A stretch of 45,297 bases of DNA from Candidatus Nitrosocosmicus sp. (GTDB taxonomy: Archaea > Thermoproteota > Nitrososphaeria > Nitrososphaerales > Nitrososphaeraceae). Of this stretch, positions 17,858 through 27,949 are shown one piece after another (positions within the stretch are counted from its first letter, which is position 1; each line of letters starts with the position of its first letter). A program made the translations under genes and the position numbers. Below the pieces are notes generated by a model. It was not told the DNA's origin and made no database searches. It worked only from the letters and a program-made list of their open reading frames with translations. Location: the NCBI GenBank assembly GCA_029194465.1, contig JARFXS010000020.1:1-45297 (forward strand), given 5' to 3'.

Positions 17858-18391
17858 ATGCTAGAAACCCTGATTGAGGATAGAATAGATCATAAAAAAC
17901 CCCGTCATGATGGTATTACGTATATTATAGACAAATTTCAAGGGCTTGACAAAGAGAATTTTGAAGCTATTTCTCCCTATATCGATATGGTCAAGATATA
18001 TGGAGCTTTTCCTCTCCTTCTTAAACAACATAGTCTCATTAATAGAATTGATTTTTACCATCAGTCAAATGTTCTAGTCTCTACTGGAAGCACTCTCACT
18101 GAATACGCTATTCGTGAAAAGGTGTTTGAAAAATTCATGGAAAGTGCAAAAACAATTGGGTTTGATATTATTGAAATAAGTGAAAACAGCATTCATCTTA
18201 CCTTTGAGGAAAAAAAGAAGATTCTAAAAATAGTTGATTCGTATGACATGAGGGCTCAATGGAAAATAGGGCACAAAGATCCCAGAAGGCAACTTTCAGT
18301 CGATGAAACTGTAAAGAAAATGAATGAAGTTCTAGAAATAAGCCAAGAGAAAATAGTTCTGGAGGCAAATTTGGGATATAATGTGGGCATC
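17858..18391 (+). pseudogene. Truncated comA-like copy (first 178 codons)
   Basis: Identical in translation to residues 1-178 of the gene at 12763-13731, then the sequence switches strand at the fold-back junction and the open frame runs on for about 30 unrelated residues to a stop at 18487. The barrel's C-terminal half and the winged helix are missing, so it cannot fold as a ComA domain. The lack of any differences over this part contrasts with the eroded ATPase copy next to it. Confidence 0.85.
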
Positions 18392-19596
18392 TATTTTCCA
18401 TTGAGCCCTCATGTCATACAGATCAACTATTTTAGAATATGCTTCTTTTTTTTCCTCAAAGGTAAGATGAATGCTGTATTCCAATAATATCAAACCCAAT
18501 TGTTTCAACACTTTCCATGAATTTTTCAAACACACACAGGCATGTATGTGGATATCTTCAGTAGAAGACTAGAACATTGACTGATGGTAAAAATCAGTTC
18601 TACTAATGAGACTATGTTACTTTTAGAGAATCCATATATCTTGACCATATCGACTATAGGAAAATAATTCTCTTTATCAAGCCTGAAATTTGTCTATAAT
18701 ATAAGCAATACCATCATGACAGATATATCTATTCTATCCTCAATCAGAAGGTTTCTAGCACATGAATGGATGTATGCAGAATTTACATATAATTAAATTG
18801 ATATACCATTTTTATGTTAATAAGACAAAAAATTCAGTAATTTTCACTATAAGTTTTACTTAATTTGGCACGTGTAATCCTCATTCTGTGCAACACATCT
18901 AAATTTGTCCCCATCTAATTGTGACGGCTGTACAACATGGTCAATAGTTACTGTAAAAAATGGTTTATCTGATACGAAATGTATTATTTTATTCAACAGA
19001 TCATGTTTAGAACAATATTTAACGATTTAATTTATATTTTTAAGCGTTCCACCAGTTGAGCCCATGGCTCATCTAATGACAATGTTACATTTATAATAGA
19101 TACTTGTATTCTTAGAACACTTGATAATTGCACCATGCATCGTCTTCACTGTAATTTCAGGCTCTTATCATTTGATTCAAAATTGGCAGATGAGATGATC
19201 AACTGCATGCAATTACTGACCAGGAGACAGCAACCCAATAACTCTGTCATAACATATACCTACCTCATGAAATAACAAAATAGTTTTGATTTCTTATTCT
19301 CAACAAATGTGGTATAGACATGTAAACGAGTCAGACGAACCATTTCATTATTCATGACTTCTTTCTTTTTCTTTGCAGAATCCTTACAATCTTTAAACCA
19401 AAATTCAATATTTCATAAACTGTGTAAGCTCATCTCCTGTAAAACAACAACTCTATACAAAATTTCCATCATGCATTCATCTAAACAAAGCAATAAATTA
19501 AATAACGTAAACTTTTCAGAAGAACCCACAATATAACGAACTCTCTTGTTGACAACCATATACATTCTTCTATCAGTAAATTCTTTAGAAATGTTT
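18392..19596 (-). pseudogene. Eroded third copy of comA-like/ATPase block (A'')
   Basis: In the original orientation this segment matches 13323 to about 15085, but it is shortened from about 1.76 kb to 1.2 kb by dozens of small deletions and substitutions. Recognisable pieces are the comA-like part at 18392-18770 and ATPase scraps at about 19130-19595 (for example the segments for EFTDK and the C-terminal DHP region). No reading frame survives. The part of arm A from 15085 to 15613 is absent, and the copy runs straight into loop S2. Confidence 0.75.
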
Positions 19597-19964
19597 CATT
19601 AGCTAAATTTAGCATATTATTATACCTAGCTAAATGTTTTAATCATATTATATTTTATTGGGGATTGATACTTATTGTGGATTTACTAATCGAAATTAAA
19701 TAGTTTTTTGTATTTTTTTTATAAAGAGTGTTTAATAACTATGAAATACCTAATGTTCATGATTGGCAGTCCCATCCAATCAAGTAGTTATGCCTTGCAG
19801 AAACACAAGAGCGGTATGTATTCATTATAGTATGTGATTCAGGTAATAACTGAACCCGTGCCATCACATGGTTAAGGTAAGCAACCTGAATCACAATCTC
19901 TGTTACATAAAAAGCAGAATACTAAACATGTTTATGAGCACTATCATTTCACAAGGTTGACGTA
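19597..19964. repeat. Loop element S2
   Basis: Direct copy of S1, including the 12-bp inverted repeat at 19833-19844 and 19884-19895. The sequence becomes unrelated to arm A immediately after 19964, where unique DNA begins. Confidence 0.8.
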
Positions 19965-20138
19965 ATTATTAGGAAGGCCAATAACTGATGCATTCTCTAT
20001 TTGGTTTATTATAAAATATGGCGTACAAACTGGAGAAATTTTAATCAAATGGGCTAAAAGATCATCAAAATCTACTGTTTTATCTAACATAACTGAATCT
20101 GTTTGACTTTTATAACATTTAGCCAACCCAAGATTCAA
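19944..20138 (-). CDS. Short unidentified open frame ending in S2
   Basis: A 64-codon minus-strand frame (VDFDDLLAHLIKISPVC in the middle) that terminates within the last 20 bp of S2. Composition is protein-like, but no family is recognised. Because its 3' end lies in the repeat it may be a truncated gene cut by the duplication. The stretch 20139-20273 downstream of the next gene holds nothing else. Confidence 0.25.
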   Translation of the reverse strand: MNLGLAKCYKSQTDSVMLDKTVDFDDLLAHLIKISPVCTPYFIINQIENASVIGLPNNYVNLVK

Positions 20139-20273
20139 CTAAATAATATGCAAGCTAATTGCAGTTAGCAATCTGCCTAGCCGTTCGGATGAGCTATTAA
20201 TATATTTAGCTACATGATAAATTTACTAAAGCGTCTATTTGTCATCAATGGGAGCATTTCTTCTATAATAGTT

Positions 20274-21063
20274 CTATTTTATCTTAATAGATTTTGCTGG
20301 TACCCCTACAACAATGTCTTCATCTACAATATCATAGATAACAGAACTGCCTGAACCCACAATAACTTGATCTCGCTATTTTTATCTTGTTTTTATGATA
20401 CTATTTAGTCCTGTCAACAATTATTGCCAATGGTTGTGCTACCGCCTACTATAGTTCAGGCTGTTAGTTCAGTATTTTTTTTTCAATGGTAACATTATGA
20501 AATATGACATGATGTATCAATTTGGTTCCTTGGCCTATAATCGTGTCAAGTGATCCTCGTGCTAGAACAATTTGCAAATATTTCTACATCGTTTCTATCA
20601 CTACTTTGCCATAGTGAGGAAATTTTTCGAGTTCTAAAGTCATCTGCTCTTTCAAATGCATATCCATCAGACCCAATAGTAGTATTGGGTTGAATAAGAC
20701 AATTATCCCTACTATACAATTTTGCAAATTTGCCTTTGATTCTATTATGGCATTATTTATAAATGATGCAAGTATCTCTATAATACGTAATCGCCAATAT
20801 ACGCAATCTCTCCCTATCTTTTATGAATCGGCTATAACAGAACTTTGGATACTGACCTTGGGCAGAGCATAATTAATGCGCTTTACAAGTCTTGTATATT
20901 CAATTCTAGGATTATCAACAAATATCGATAGTTGTCTTATTTTTGAATTTGGTACCACAGACCCTCCATACTTTTTTACAAAGTATTACGCCATTTAGTC
21001 TGAAATAGAGAGCATACGTTTGGATTCTCCATATGAACAATATGAACCGATTAGATTTTCCAT
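20274..21063 (-). pseudogene. LpxD-like hexapeptide-repeat acyltransferase, shredded
   Basis: Frame pieces on the minus strand line up in order with an LpxD-like left-handed beta-helix enzyme: an N-terminal stretch (VDNPRIEYTRLVKRINYALP), KIGRDCVYW, LEKFPHYGKVVIE, ARGSLDTIIGQGTKLIHHV, VGGSTTIGNNC, VIVGSGSSVIYD and a hexapeptide-family ending, VGVPAKSIKIK. The family transfers acyl groups to nucleotide-activated amino sugars; in archaea such enzymes serve surface glycan synthesis rather than lipid A. The frame is broken by many 1-3 base losses while local residue identity stays high. That is more like unpolished sequence than slow decay, but real inactivation cannot be excluded. Confidence 0.6.
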
Positions 21064-21720
21064 GAAATAAGAGGACAGGCTTTTTTATTAATTCAAAATT
21101 TTTTTCTAATTCCTGGCCTTGAAATGAATAACCTCGGAGTCGGAAAGGTGCTGCAATAATGATTCAACGATTTAGCAATTATGAAATTCATCCTCATTTT
21201 CGTTCCCTCTATTTGTATCGAACTAAACCTGGAACTTTAGTAAACTAAAAAGTAAATCTTATCCATCTAATTTCTTTTGTTTGCAGACTGGACGACATTT
21301 TATGATTGTCTAGATGGATAACTCAGATGCTTCGAAATGATACATTCAAGGCATTCGTTACATTTTAAGAGCATATTTGAAGTCGGGGCTTCAAACGCGT
21401 ATCGAGATCACCCCTTTCAATCCTTGAATCGCTGAATGATTTAGTTGCAAAGTCATAATTAGTTATTACAATAGTGTAATAAAAGGAATGTTTATATGAT
21501 ATATTAGAATAGTATGCATAGATAATTCACATTCTGTAGTTTTATTCCAGCAAGAATGCTGAAGTTTACGGTAAGAACAAAAGCGTTACAAGTTGCATCT
21601 ACTATCTAAATAATCCTTTTCACAATTCCTACAAATGACTGAATGATTGCTGTTAATTAATAAATAAATAGAAAAAAAATCATAAAATTCGCGAAGAAGG
21701 AATAAGACTAATAAAGTTAC
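21064..21720. other. Intergenic, nothing recognised
   Basis: AT-rich DNA without a convincing frame on either strand. A short complementary pair (aagtaaatcttatccatctaa / ttgtctagatggataact) lies near 21250-21320 and could form a weak hairpin. Confidence 0.3.
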
Positions 21721-22049
21721 TTATCTCATCATGTTTCTACATTCTTGGCTTTATTTTTACATTCCAGCATTCCTTACATGCTTCCATTTTTGTTACCATT
21801 TTTTCGTTCCATTGCATGCATCCACCAGTAGCACATTTCACACGACTTGCTTTGGTATTCGCTACCTCGAGCCATCATCATTGAAACCATCATACACATC
21901 ATTGCGCGTCTCTGCACATCATCATACATCGGCCCATCATTCGGCCATTTTCGGTGTTAAACATGCATGCGATAACAGACTTCGCACATCATTGCGCATT
22001 CATTGCAAATATCAATACAAGTTTGGTTTTTGATTAATAAAGTGTTCAT
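21721..22049 (-). pseudogene. Decayed copy of the copper-storage (DUF326) gene
   Basis: Aligns from stop to start with the intact gene at 29329-29679, including the AT-rich promoter segment beyond 22049. Small deletions shorten it by 22 bp and break the frame in several places, so Cys-rich helices are split. A plus-strand open frame across it is a shadow of the repeated Met/Cys codons read backwards. Confidence 0.75.
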
Positions 22050-22079
22050 GCATTTAATATCTTAAAATAATTATATATA

Positions 22080-22621
22080 AAAAATACGTCATTTATATAA
22101 ATATGTGCAAATATTGTATATATTGACAACAAATATAATATTTAACAAATATACGGAGGATATTGCCCACATCTGATTTAATTTTGAGACTTTGCTAATC
22201 GAGAATTAATCGGAATCAAGAAAAATATGAAAATAGTAAATCTAATATTTCATATTTGAAAATAAGATAGAAAGGTAATGGGTGATTTCTATTTTTGTGT
22301 CTAGAAGGCTACTGTTGTCCCAAAGCATTGTTTCCTTCATTAAGATTAAGTAAGAATCCCCAAATTATTTCTGATACCTTGAAGCATCTCATTGCATCTC
22401 ACTGAATCTTGTTCCAATCTTGAAGTTGTGATATTCCTGGCCCTAGCTTCATTAGATTTTTTATGTGTTTTCCACCTGCAGATAGCTGAATTGTCTTGAC
22501 TCGTTACTATTGATCCTATCAAGACGATTTTTAACAAATACCGCAACTAACCACGTTATTTTTATGTTATTTGATTTAATCATATTGTAGGATTCATAGG
22601 AAAAATAAAAATTTCAGTGTT
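22080..22621. other. Intergenic, weak minus-strand frame
   Basis: Mostly AT-rich DNA. A 66-codon minus-strand frame at 22346-22546 (RLEQDSVRCNEMLQGIRNNL) looks protein-like, but I cannot assign it. Confidence 0.3.
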
Positions 22622-23059
22622 GTGACATATATTTACTGCAATTCAAATCTAAATATATATTTGGTAACATATAACATGAAGAAAAAGTTATGTATGAGAA
22701 AATATTACATGATAATTACTCAATTGAATCTAATTATTGATTTTGATACCTCTCTGTCTCTCAGATGCGGGCCTTACAAATTGAGTATTCTAAGTCATGT
22801 ATATTTAATGGGGTATTATCATAATGTTAGTCCCAACACAAAATCTTTGGAATTTTGGTCTCAATCAGAATTAGTTAGTTCTCAATGGGTTAATAGACAT
22901 CTACAAGACAGTAGCGTAAGACTTGTTAAGAGTGATTTCATTATCATCAATTTAACTGCACATCTCAATATTGTTAACCCTAATATTTATGGCAGAGAGA
23001 AAGGTACTATCGATACGATAAAGATGCATGTGAATATTTCTATTCTGAAGCAATTGTAA
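22622..23059 (+). pseudogene. Open frame containing a rhodanese N-terminal relic
   Basis: Only a central piece, LVSSQWVNRHLQDSSVRLVK (about residues 84-103), is recognisable. It matches the start of two-domain sulfurtransferases, such as VDTRWVEEHLNDPNIRIVEV in the gene at 44507. Flanking residues are not homologous, and the expected GHIPGA loop is missing. The rest of the 145-codon frame is rich in Tyr, Ile and Asn, as expected for AT-rich non-coding DNA. I read it as a fragment of a fifth-or-earlier sulfurtransferase copy, not a gene. Confidence 0.4.
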
Positions 23060-23061
23060 GC

Positions 23062-23391
23062 ATGGCATCTGAGGACAATTCATCTCAAAGCTTCATGAAA
23101 TTAATCAGCAGCTTATGTTATATTGATGTTGTTAACAATATCAAATGTTTGACTGGTTTCGCTAGTTGCGACGGAATTGACTTTGACTGTGCTACTAAAT
23201 CACAAAAGTTAGAACGTATCAAAAGATATAAACAAATCCTATTAGAAAAATACAATAACTCTAAAAATGATATTTTTAAAACATTGTGGATAAACCTTGA
23301 ACATGATCATTCGCTCAGTATATTATTACAATATTTCATAACAAAACATATAATGAATTCGGAACTATTCATGTTACACAATAGTATTTAA
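23062..23391 (+). CDS. Unidentified 109-residue open frame
   Basis: The frame starts 3 bp after the preceding stop and encodes a mainly helical polar protein (LERIKRYKQILLEKYNNSKN in the middle) with four cysteines and no membrane segment. No domain is recognised. The composition is more protein-like than the surrounding DNA, but this lies in a zone with no other intact gene, so it may be chance or a relic. Confidence 0.3.
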   Translation: MASEDNSSQSFMKLISSLCYIDVVNNIKCLTGFASCDGIDFDCATKSQKLERIKRYKQILLEKYNNSKNDIFKTLWINLEHDHSLSILLQYFITKHIMNSELFMLHNSI

Positions 23392-24482
23392 CAATTGCTT
23401 AATGTTCAGGGCATTTGTAAAGGGGTAGAATTTTTGCTAACATCATGAAGAAAGGACATCATAATCACCCAATTCCCAATAGAATAACCGGTGATTCTGA
23501 ATGATAATAAAGAAACACAGTTCAATAAAATAGCCTGCTGGCATTTTTTTGGAGAGAGTATTCACTCAATTAGTTTTTTGAGTTAGAACAAAGTCAATTA
23601 CAATTAAATCGAAGTCTTGGTTACGGGAAGTAAAAGCAAAGTAAGTCGTGACATTGGTGACCAACAAAACAAGATTCATGTTCTAGTAATGGTTTATATA
23701 TTAGAAATAAAGTGGAAGCGATTTGTATCAGTAGTGATTATAATGAGTCAAATCTCTCATGAGTAATCCCACAATATTTCCTCGTTTTGCTAAAAGAGCG
23801 CTTACATGGTGAGGACTGATTATGAATTATGTAATAGCAAAATTAGATATTTAGAACTTGTCAAATATGCAGTTTTTCTAAAATGATAAGAAAATAGCGT
23901 CTAATTTTGTAATTTATCTACAGGCATAGTTGTTTATGTATTTAATTCCAATTCTTTTCCTAGTCCTAAGAAGAGGATAAAAGTTTTCTTTTTCACGTGA
24001 TTTGGTGTTAACCGCTTCGAAGAGAGAGGGTTAGTCTTTTACAAATGATTAACTTTTTTCTCTAAATATATTGTCTCGTAAAAAATAACATGTTCGATTG
24101 AAACTAAAATAAATTCTAGATCAATACTGTTTTCAATATTCTTTTAATTAAACATAGTGAAGTCGTTACAAGAGAGTGGATGCCCTTATCTTCGATTCGA
24201 ATAAGCGACTATTTAGGTGTATTTGAGGATTAAAGATAGAATCGGAATTAATATAGACGGTGATGATTCTCCAATAAACAATACCTGCTGTCTGCCACCG
24301 TTAGTTGGTACCTTTAGTTTTGTCAAAAGCTAAACAAACTTTATAATGCTATAATAAATCTTAAGCACACCTTGTAATTGCAATGTAAACCTGACAGGAG
24401 ATGAGAACCATTGAATGCTAACTTTGAAGTATAGATTCTTTAATATGGAAATATGTTTTAAAACTGGAGCCTTTTACACAGC
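23392..24482. other. Gene-free stretch, 1.1 kb
   Basis: No frame of more than about 50 codons has protein-like composition on either strand. I saw no tRNA, repeat array or copies of the other duplicated blocks here. Confidence 0.35.
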
Positions 24483-24985
24483 CTATTTTGAAAAACAATG
24501 CCTGCAGGTATGATAGAATCCGGATATCCATCTTCCTGGCATAATGATCACAGAGGCACCCATCGAACAATTGTTGAAACCACTGCTCCAAAGCATTCTG
24601 CCCGTGTCCATAAGTTTGTCGTTTATCTTGTAGTGGATATTTTTTCTTGTAAGTAAGTACGTTTGCCGCACTTGAATAGCCTCCAAACCAGACGTTCTTT
24701 TCCCTATGATGCTATCAAGGATCACGTTATGATGGGATATTTTTGTATCCCCTGCAAAAGGATTTTCCTCATTTCTACACCAGCGCCTATATCGGTCTTA
24801 CACAAGCATGCTATTCCTTATTAGTGAACCTACTCGATAAACTGCTTGCCTATGTGAACTATTTTTGCAAAGTCATCGATAACTACATGGTCCTCAATAA
24901 TGTTTTTCGTTTTTGCAACTGTGGCCTTGTTTGATATAGTGGTAGCCTTTATTTCAAACTTTAGTAACTCCTGAGTAATATCTAG
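24483..24985 (-). pseudogene. GlmU-like nucleotidylyltransferase/acetyltransferase, C-terminal relic
   Basis: Minus-strand pieces in order read NIIEDHVVIDDFAKI, TDIGAG, DSIIGKRTSGL, KNIHYKINDKLMDTGRML and SVIIMPGRWISG. This matches the left-handed beta-helix half of archaeal bifunctional sugar-1-phosphate nucleotidylyltransferases, including the family's D(T/S)GRxK-like turn and the SIMPG motif. The N-terminal nucleotidyl domain is not visible upstream. Several frame changes and stops interrupt it. Together with the LpxD-like relic 3.4 kb away it points to a former surface-sugar locus. Confidence 0.55.
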
Positions 24986-25619
24986 AATTCCCATGGATGT
25001 TGAAAATTAAAGGATTCAAGTGCTGACTTGTTGGAATTAGTTCCCACTATTGTGTTGTAAGGATTCATCGAGATGAGTTTTGTCATAAACCGGTGTTATC
25101 TGAGAATATTGCGATTTGGAAAAATCAGGGTCTTGTGCGTCGAGAATTGGTTATACTCGTTGTGTTTATTTCTGACGAAGTAAAAGAGCAAGACGATGAT
25201 AATATATTCAAATTGGCTATTGACGTTCTTTGATCTTGTTTTTCTTGACTGGTACTTCCAGTATTATCCTCAATAGTGTCATTCAAATTCCAATCAGATT
25301 TACTGTTCTCCTCGTCTGCTTCGATAATAGGCATACTTTTGAACTCAGTCTTTCAGACAATGACTAGAAAATCCATTTTCTTTGGAATTACAACCGAATT
25401 CATGCCATAGAGTGAATTTATTATGGAAGATGTTGCGAACTATGATAGATTTTCCAAATAGATTTAATGATCTGTTGGATGGCATCTGTTCATAATTTTG
25501 TCATCATCATGATCAATAAATGAATAATTATTTGATGGGGCATCAGTAAAGATTATTTTCATTATGTTTACATCCGTTGAATACGACTAGTATATATTGA
25601 AAGAAAATTTCTTTCCTTG
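24986..25619. other. Intergenic, low-complexity frame only
   Basis: Contains a 69-codon minus-strand frame (25125-25334) rich in Ser, Asn, Thr and Asp (SDWNLNDTIEDNTGSTS). This could be a surface-protein linker relic but has no start context or domain. Nothing else is supported. Confidence 0.3.
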
Positions 25620-26512
25620 TTAGATTGAATCTTTCTCTATAGGATTTCCTATCAGGTTTCCCATTCTGTCCAAGATCCGTCATAAAGGTTTTTCACATCG
25701 GGGTAGCCTAACAAATACTTTAAGACAAACCATGTATGCGAAGAACGTCTTCCAAATTCGTATGCGTAGGTAATTACTTCGTTAATGGGATGGATACCCT
25801 TTGCTTCATACAATTTAGACAATTCTCTTGCCGTTTTGAATGTTCCATCGTCATTCAATACTTGTGCCCATGGAATGTTACTTGCTCCTGGGGATGTGGC
25901 CAGCCCTTTGTGCATGTTCAGTGGGGATACTTCCGGCGGTGCTGTTATTCTTCCGTGGTATTCATCAGGCTCCTTACATCTACCAATTTTATTTGAAATT
26001 TTCTTCTGCTTACCAGAGTAATCTTTTATGTCAGATAGAAATATCCTTATACTGCTGTCTGGTGCAAAGATTCACCAAGATTAAACGTGCCTTTTGATAC
26101 CGGCATGTCTTTTGTAATTTCTCTATCTTCTTCTAACCATTTCTTTTCTTCCTCCATTTAACAAACGAATATCTTTATATCCATAGTATTTAAAAACCCA
26201 AACGCAAATGCGGTAAACTGCCAATTATTAAAATCGCCATATAATACAAGTGTTTTTGAGTCATCATCTAATCCAAAACCTTTGGAGTAAATTCTCATAG
26301 TTTTCTTTAGTCAAAATATCTCTTGACAAAGTGCATGGTTAATGTCCTTTTTCCAATCCGCCAAAACTGCGCCGCGTATGTGTCCAAGAAGATAATTGGC
26401 TTTGAGTCGTAGTCCACCTCAATGATTCTTACATTGGGGTCACTTAAGTGTTTATCAAACCTGGGTTTCTAGTATACCGGATGTTTGTATTCTATTTTGT
26501 TGATTGAGCCAT
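25620..26512 (-). pseudogene. Two-domain rhodanese, broken (copy 2)
   Basis: From ATG (26512) to TAA (25620) it follows the intact gene at 44507: MAQSTK start, HLSDPNVRIIEVDYDS, DWKKDINHA, LDDDSKTLVLYGDFNNW, then the second domain with PEVSPTEHAQ-like and INEVITY segments and a GNPIEKDSI ending. At least two breaks are single missing bases in runs: one A after the MAQSTK codons and one G in the tggggaaacc expected near the end. At the active-site loop, where copy 4 has YCRIGER, this copy reads YAYEFGRR, so the catalytic cysteine is not encoded as written. It would transfer sulfane sulfur to a thiophilic acceptor if functional. Confidence 0.8.
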
Positions 26513-27122
26513 ACTTATGTTGGATCACGCTCTGTTTATTTTTGAACCGAGTACGTAATTTTGGATCTAAATATGCAATTTATGCGTAAATAGTAGCTTA
26601 TTGTTGGTCTTAAATTAATGGCTGTTTCAATTACGAATGATATTGCATTTTTCATGCAAACCCAATCAAATAAGATCTTTCAATATTTTATTTCATTCTA
26701 AATGTGAACAAACTATTAATATTAAAGAGGTCCATATCATAGAGCATGAAATTTATTAGTGGGTTTTATTTTTTAATATTGTATACTTTGATTTGAATAT
26801 GGAAGATATCTCTCGTAAATAGAAATTTTCGTGTATAAAAACAATATTATTACTTTTAGTCGTAGAATAGATAGCGCAGTGCTACGACTGTGTAAGAATA
26901 TTTGTTCGCTGCAAATTACAGATTAGGGCGATTAGGTAAGTTGATTTTTTCTTCCAGATGTCCTAGTCTGTAATTATGAAATTAACATTAAATTTGATTC
27001 CATTTGTCTTACATCAGACAAACGATCAAACATATTCTCTATAACAAAATCGTTTAGTTAATGCAGGGCATTAATAACCCTCTGAAATTCATAAAAAAGA
27101 ACATTATGTACAGGATACTGTT
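26513..27122. other. Intergenic, nothing recognised
   Basis: AT-rich spacer of about 610 bp between the rhodanese relic and the second permease. No frame or RNA supported. Confidence 0.35.
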
Positions 27123-27947
27123 TTATTTGTTCTCGATGTCCTGCTCTTGTCTTAATCCCCATTTCTCTCTTACCTTATCTTCTAATTTTGCAAAGATAAC
27201 TTTGTCAAATAGCATTCCTAATGCGAAAATAGTAATCATAGATGCTATGATATGATCCATCAGCTGAAATTCTCTACCAACTAACAGTATATGTCCTATC
27301 CCTACCGCAGCAGCCATAAGTATTTCGGCTCCAATCAAAGCGTGCCAAGCAAATGACCACGCTTGTTTTATTCCTATTATTAATGCAGGTGTGGCTGCTG
27401 GTATCATCAAATATCTAAATAATGAGAAACCCTTTGCTCCCATGTTTCTTGCAGCCTTTAGATATATGGGAGGTATGTTTCTTATTCCACTATATGCTGA
27501 GATCATTACTGAAAATACTGAACTCATTATGACTACAAATAATATTCCAATATCATTTAGACCGATAAGTAGGATAGCAAATGGAACCCAAGCAACACTC
27601 GGAAAAGACTGCAATCCTACTGCAAAAGAACTCATTGTTTTTCCAAAACCACTAAATCTTACCATTGCAAGTCCTACACAAACTCCAATTCCTATTGAAG
27701 CAGCAAAACCAATCAAAAGCCTGTAAAGGGTCATTCCTATGCTTATAGTCAAAGTGCTATCTAGAGTTAGGTCATAAAACGATCCTACTACCATGATAGG
27801 AGAGGGGAGTGAAACTTTTGGCCAAATACCACTCAAATATGCTAGTTGCCATAGGCCGATAAAAACTGCAATAAATAAAACAGTATTAGCGAAAACTTCT
27901 AGATCTACTTTAGTCTTTAAGGGAGATTTTTTTTGTAGCTCTAACAT
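27123..27947 (-). CDS. ABC permease, TauC/SsuC type (copy 2, intact)
   Basis: The 274-residue inner-membrane subunit has about six membrane helices: VFANTVLFIAVFIGLWQLA, LYRLLIGFAASIGIGVCVGL, PFAILLIGLNDIGILFVVIM, PALIIGIKQAW, LIGAEILMAAAVGIGHILLV and MITIFALGMLF. The cytoplasmic EAA loop that contacts the ATPase is KAARNMGAKGFSLFRYLMIP. It would import a sulfonate, taurine or nitrate-type anion. It is nearly identical to copy 1 at 11440 except for a short N-terminus (MLELQKKSPLKTK). It starts 2 bp after the stop of the preceding ATPase remnant, so the two are one transcription unit, yet no binding-protein gene is adjacent. It may use the binding proteins at 8.4-11.2 kb. Confidence 0.9.
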   Translation of the reverse strand: MLELQKKSPLKTKVDLEVFANTVLFIAVFIGLWQLAYLSGIWPKVSLPSPIMVVGSFYDLTLDSTLTISIGMTLYRLLIGFAASIGIGVCVGLAMVRFSGFGKTMSSFAVGLQSFPSVAWVPFAILLIGLNDIGILFVVIMSSVFSVMISAYSGIRNIPPIYLKAARNMGAKGFSLFRYLMIPAATPALIIGIKQAWSFAWHALIGAEILMAAAVGIGHILLVGREFQLMDHIIASMITIFALGMLFDKVIFAKLEDKVREKWGLRQEQDIENK

Positions 27948-27949
27948 GA

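Larger units (their letters stand above)
15981..18391. repeat. Inverted copy A' of arm A
   Basis: This is the reverse complement of 13194-15613. From about 17614 to 18391 it matches arm A with no differences that I can see, while 15981-17613 has frequent small indels and substitutions. It ends abruptly inside the comA-like gene, where the next base starts a segment running in the original orientation. Confidence 0.85.

Noticed and set aside
17861-18535. Minus-strand frames over the truncated comA-like copy
   Set aside because: Antisense shadows; the frame at 18332-18535 spans the strand-switch junction and is not a gene.
21731-22033. Plus-strand 100-codon His/Ser/Thr-rich frame
   Set aside because: Antisense of the decayed copper-storage copy; the same kind of shadow covers the intact gene at 29339-29659.
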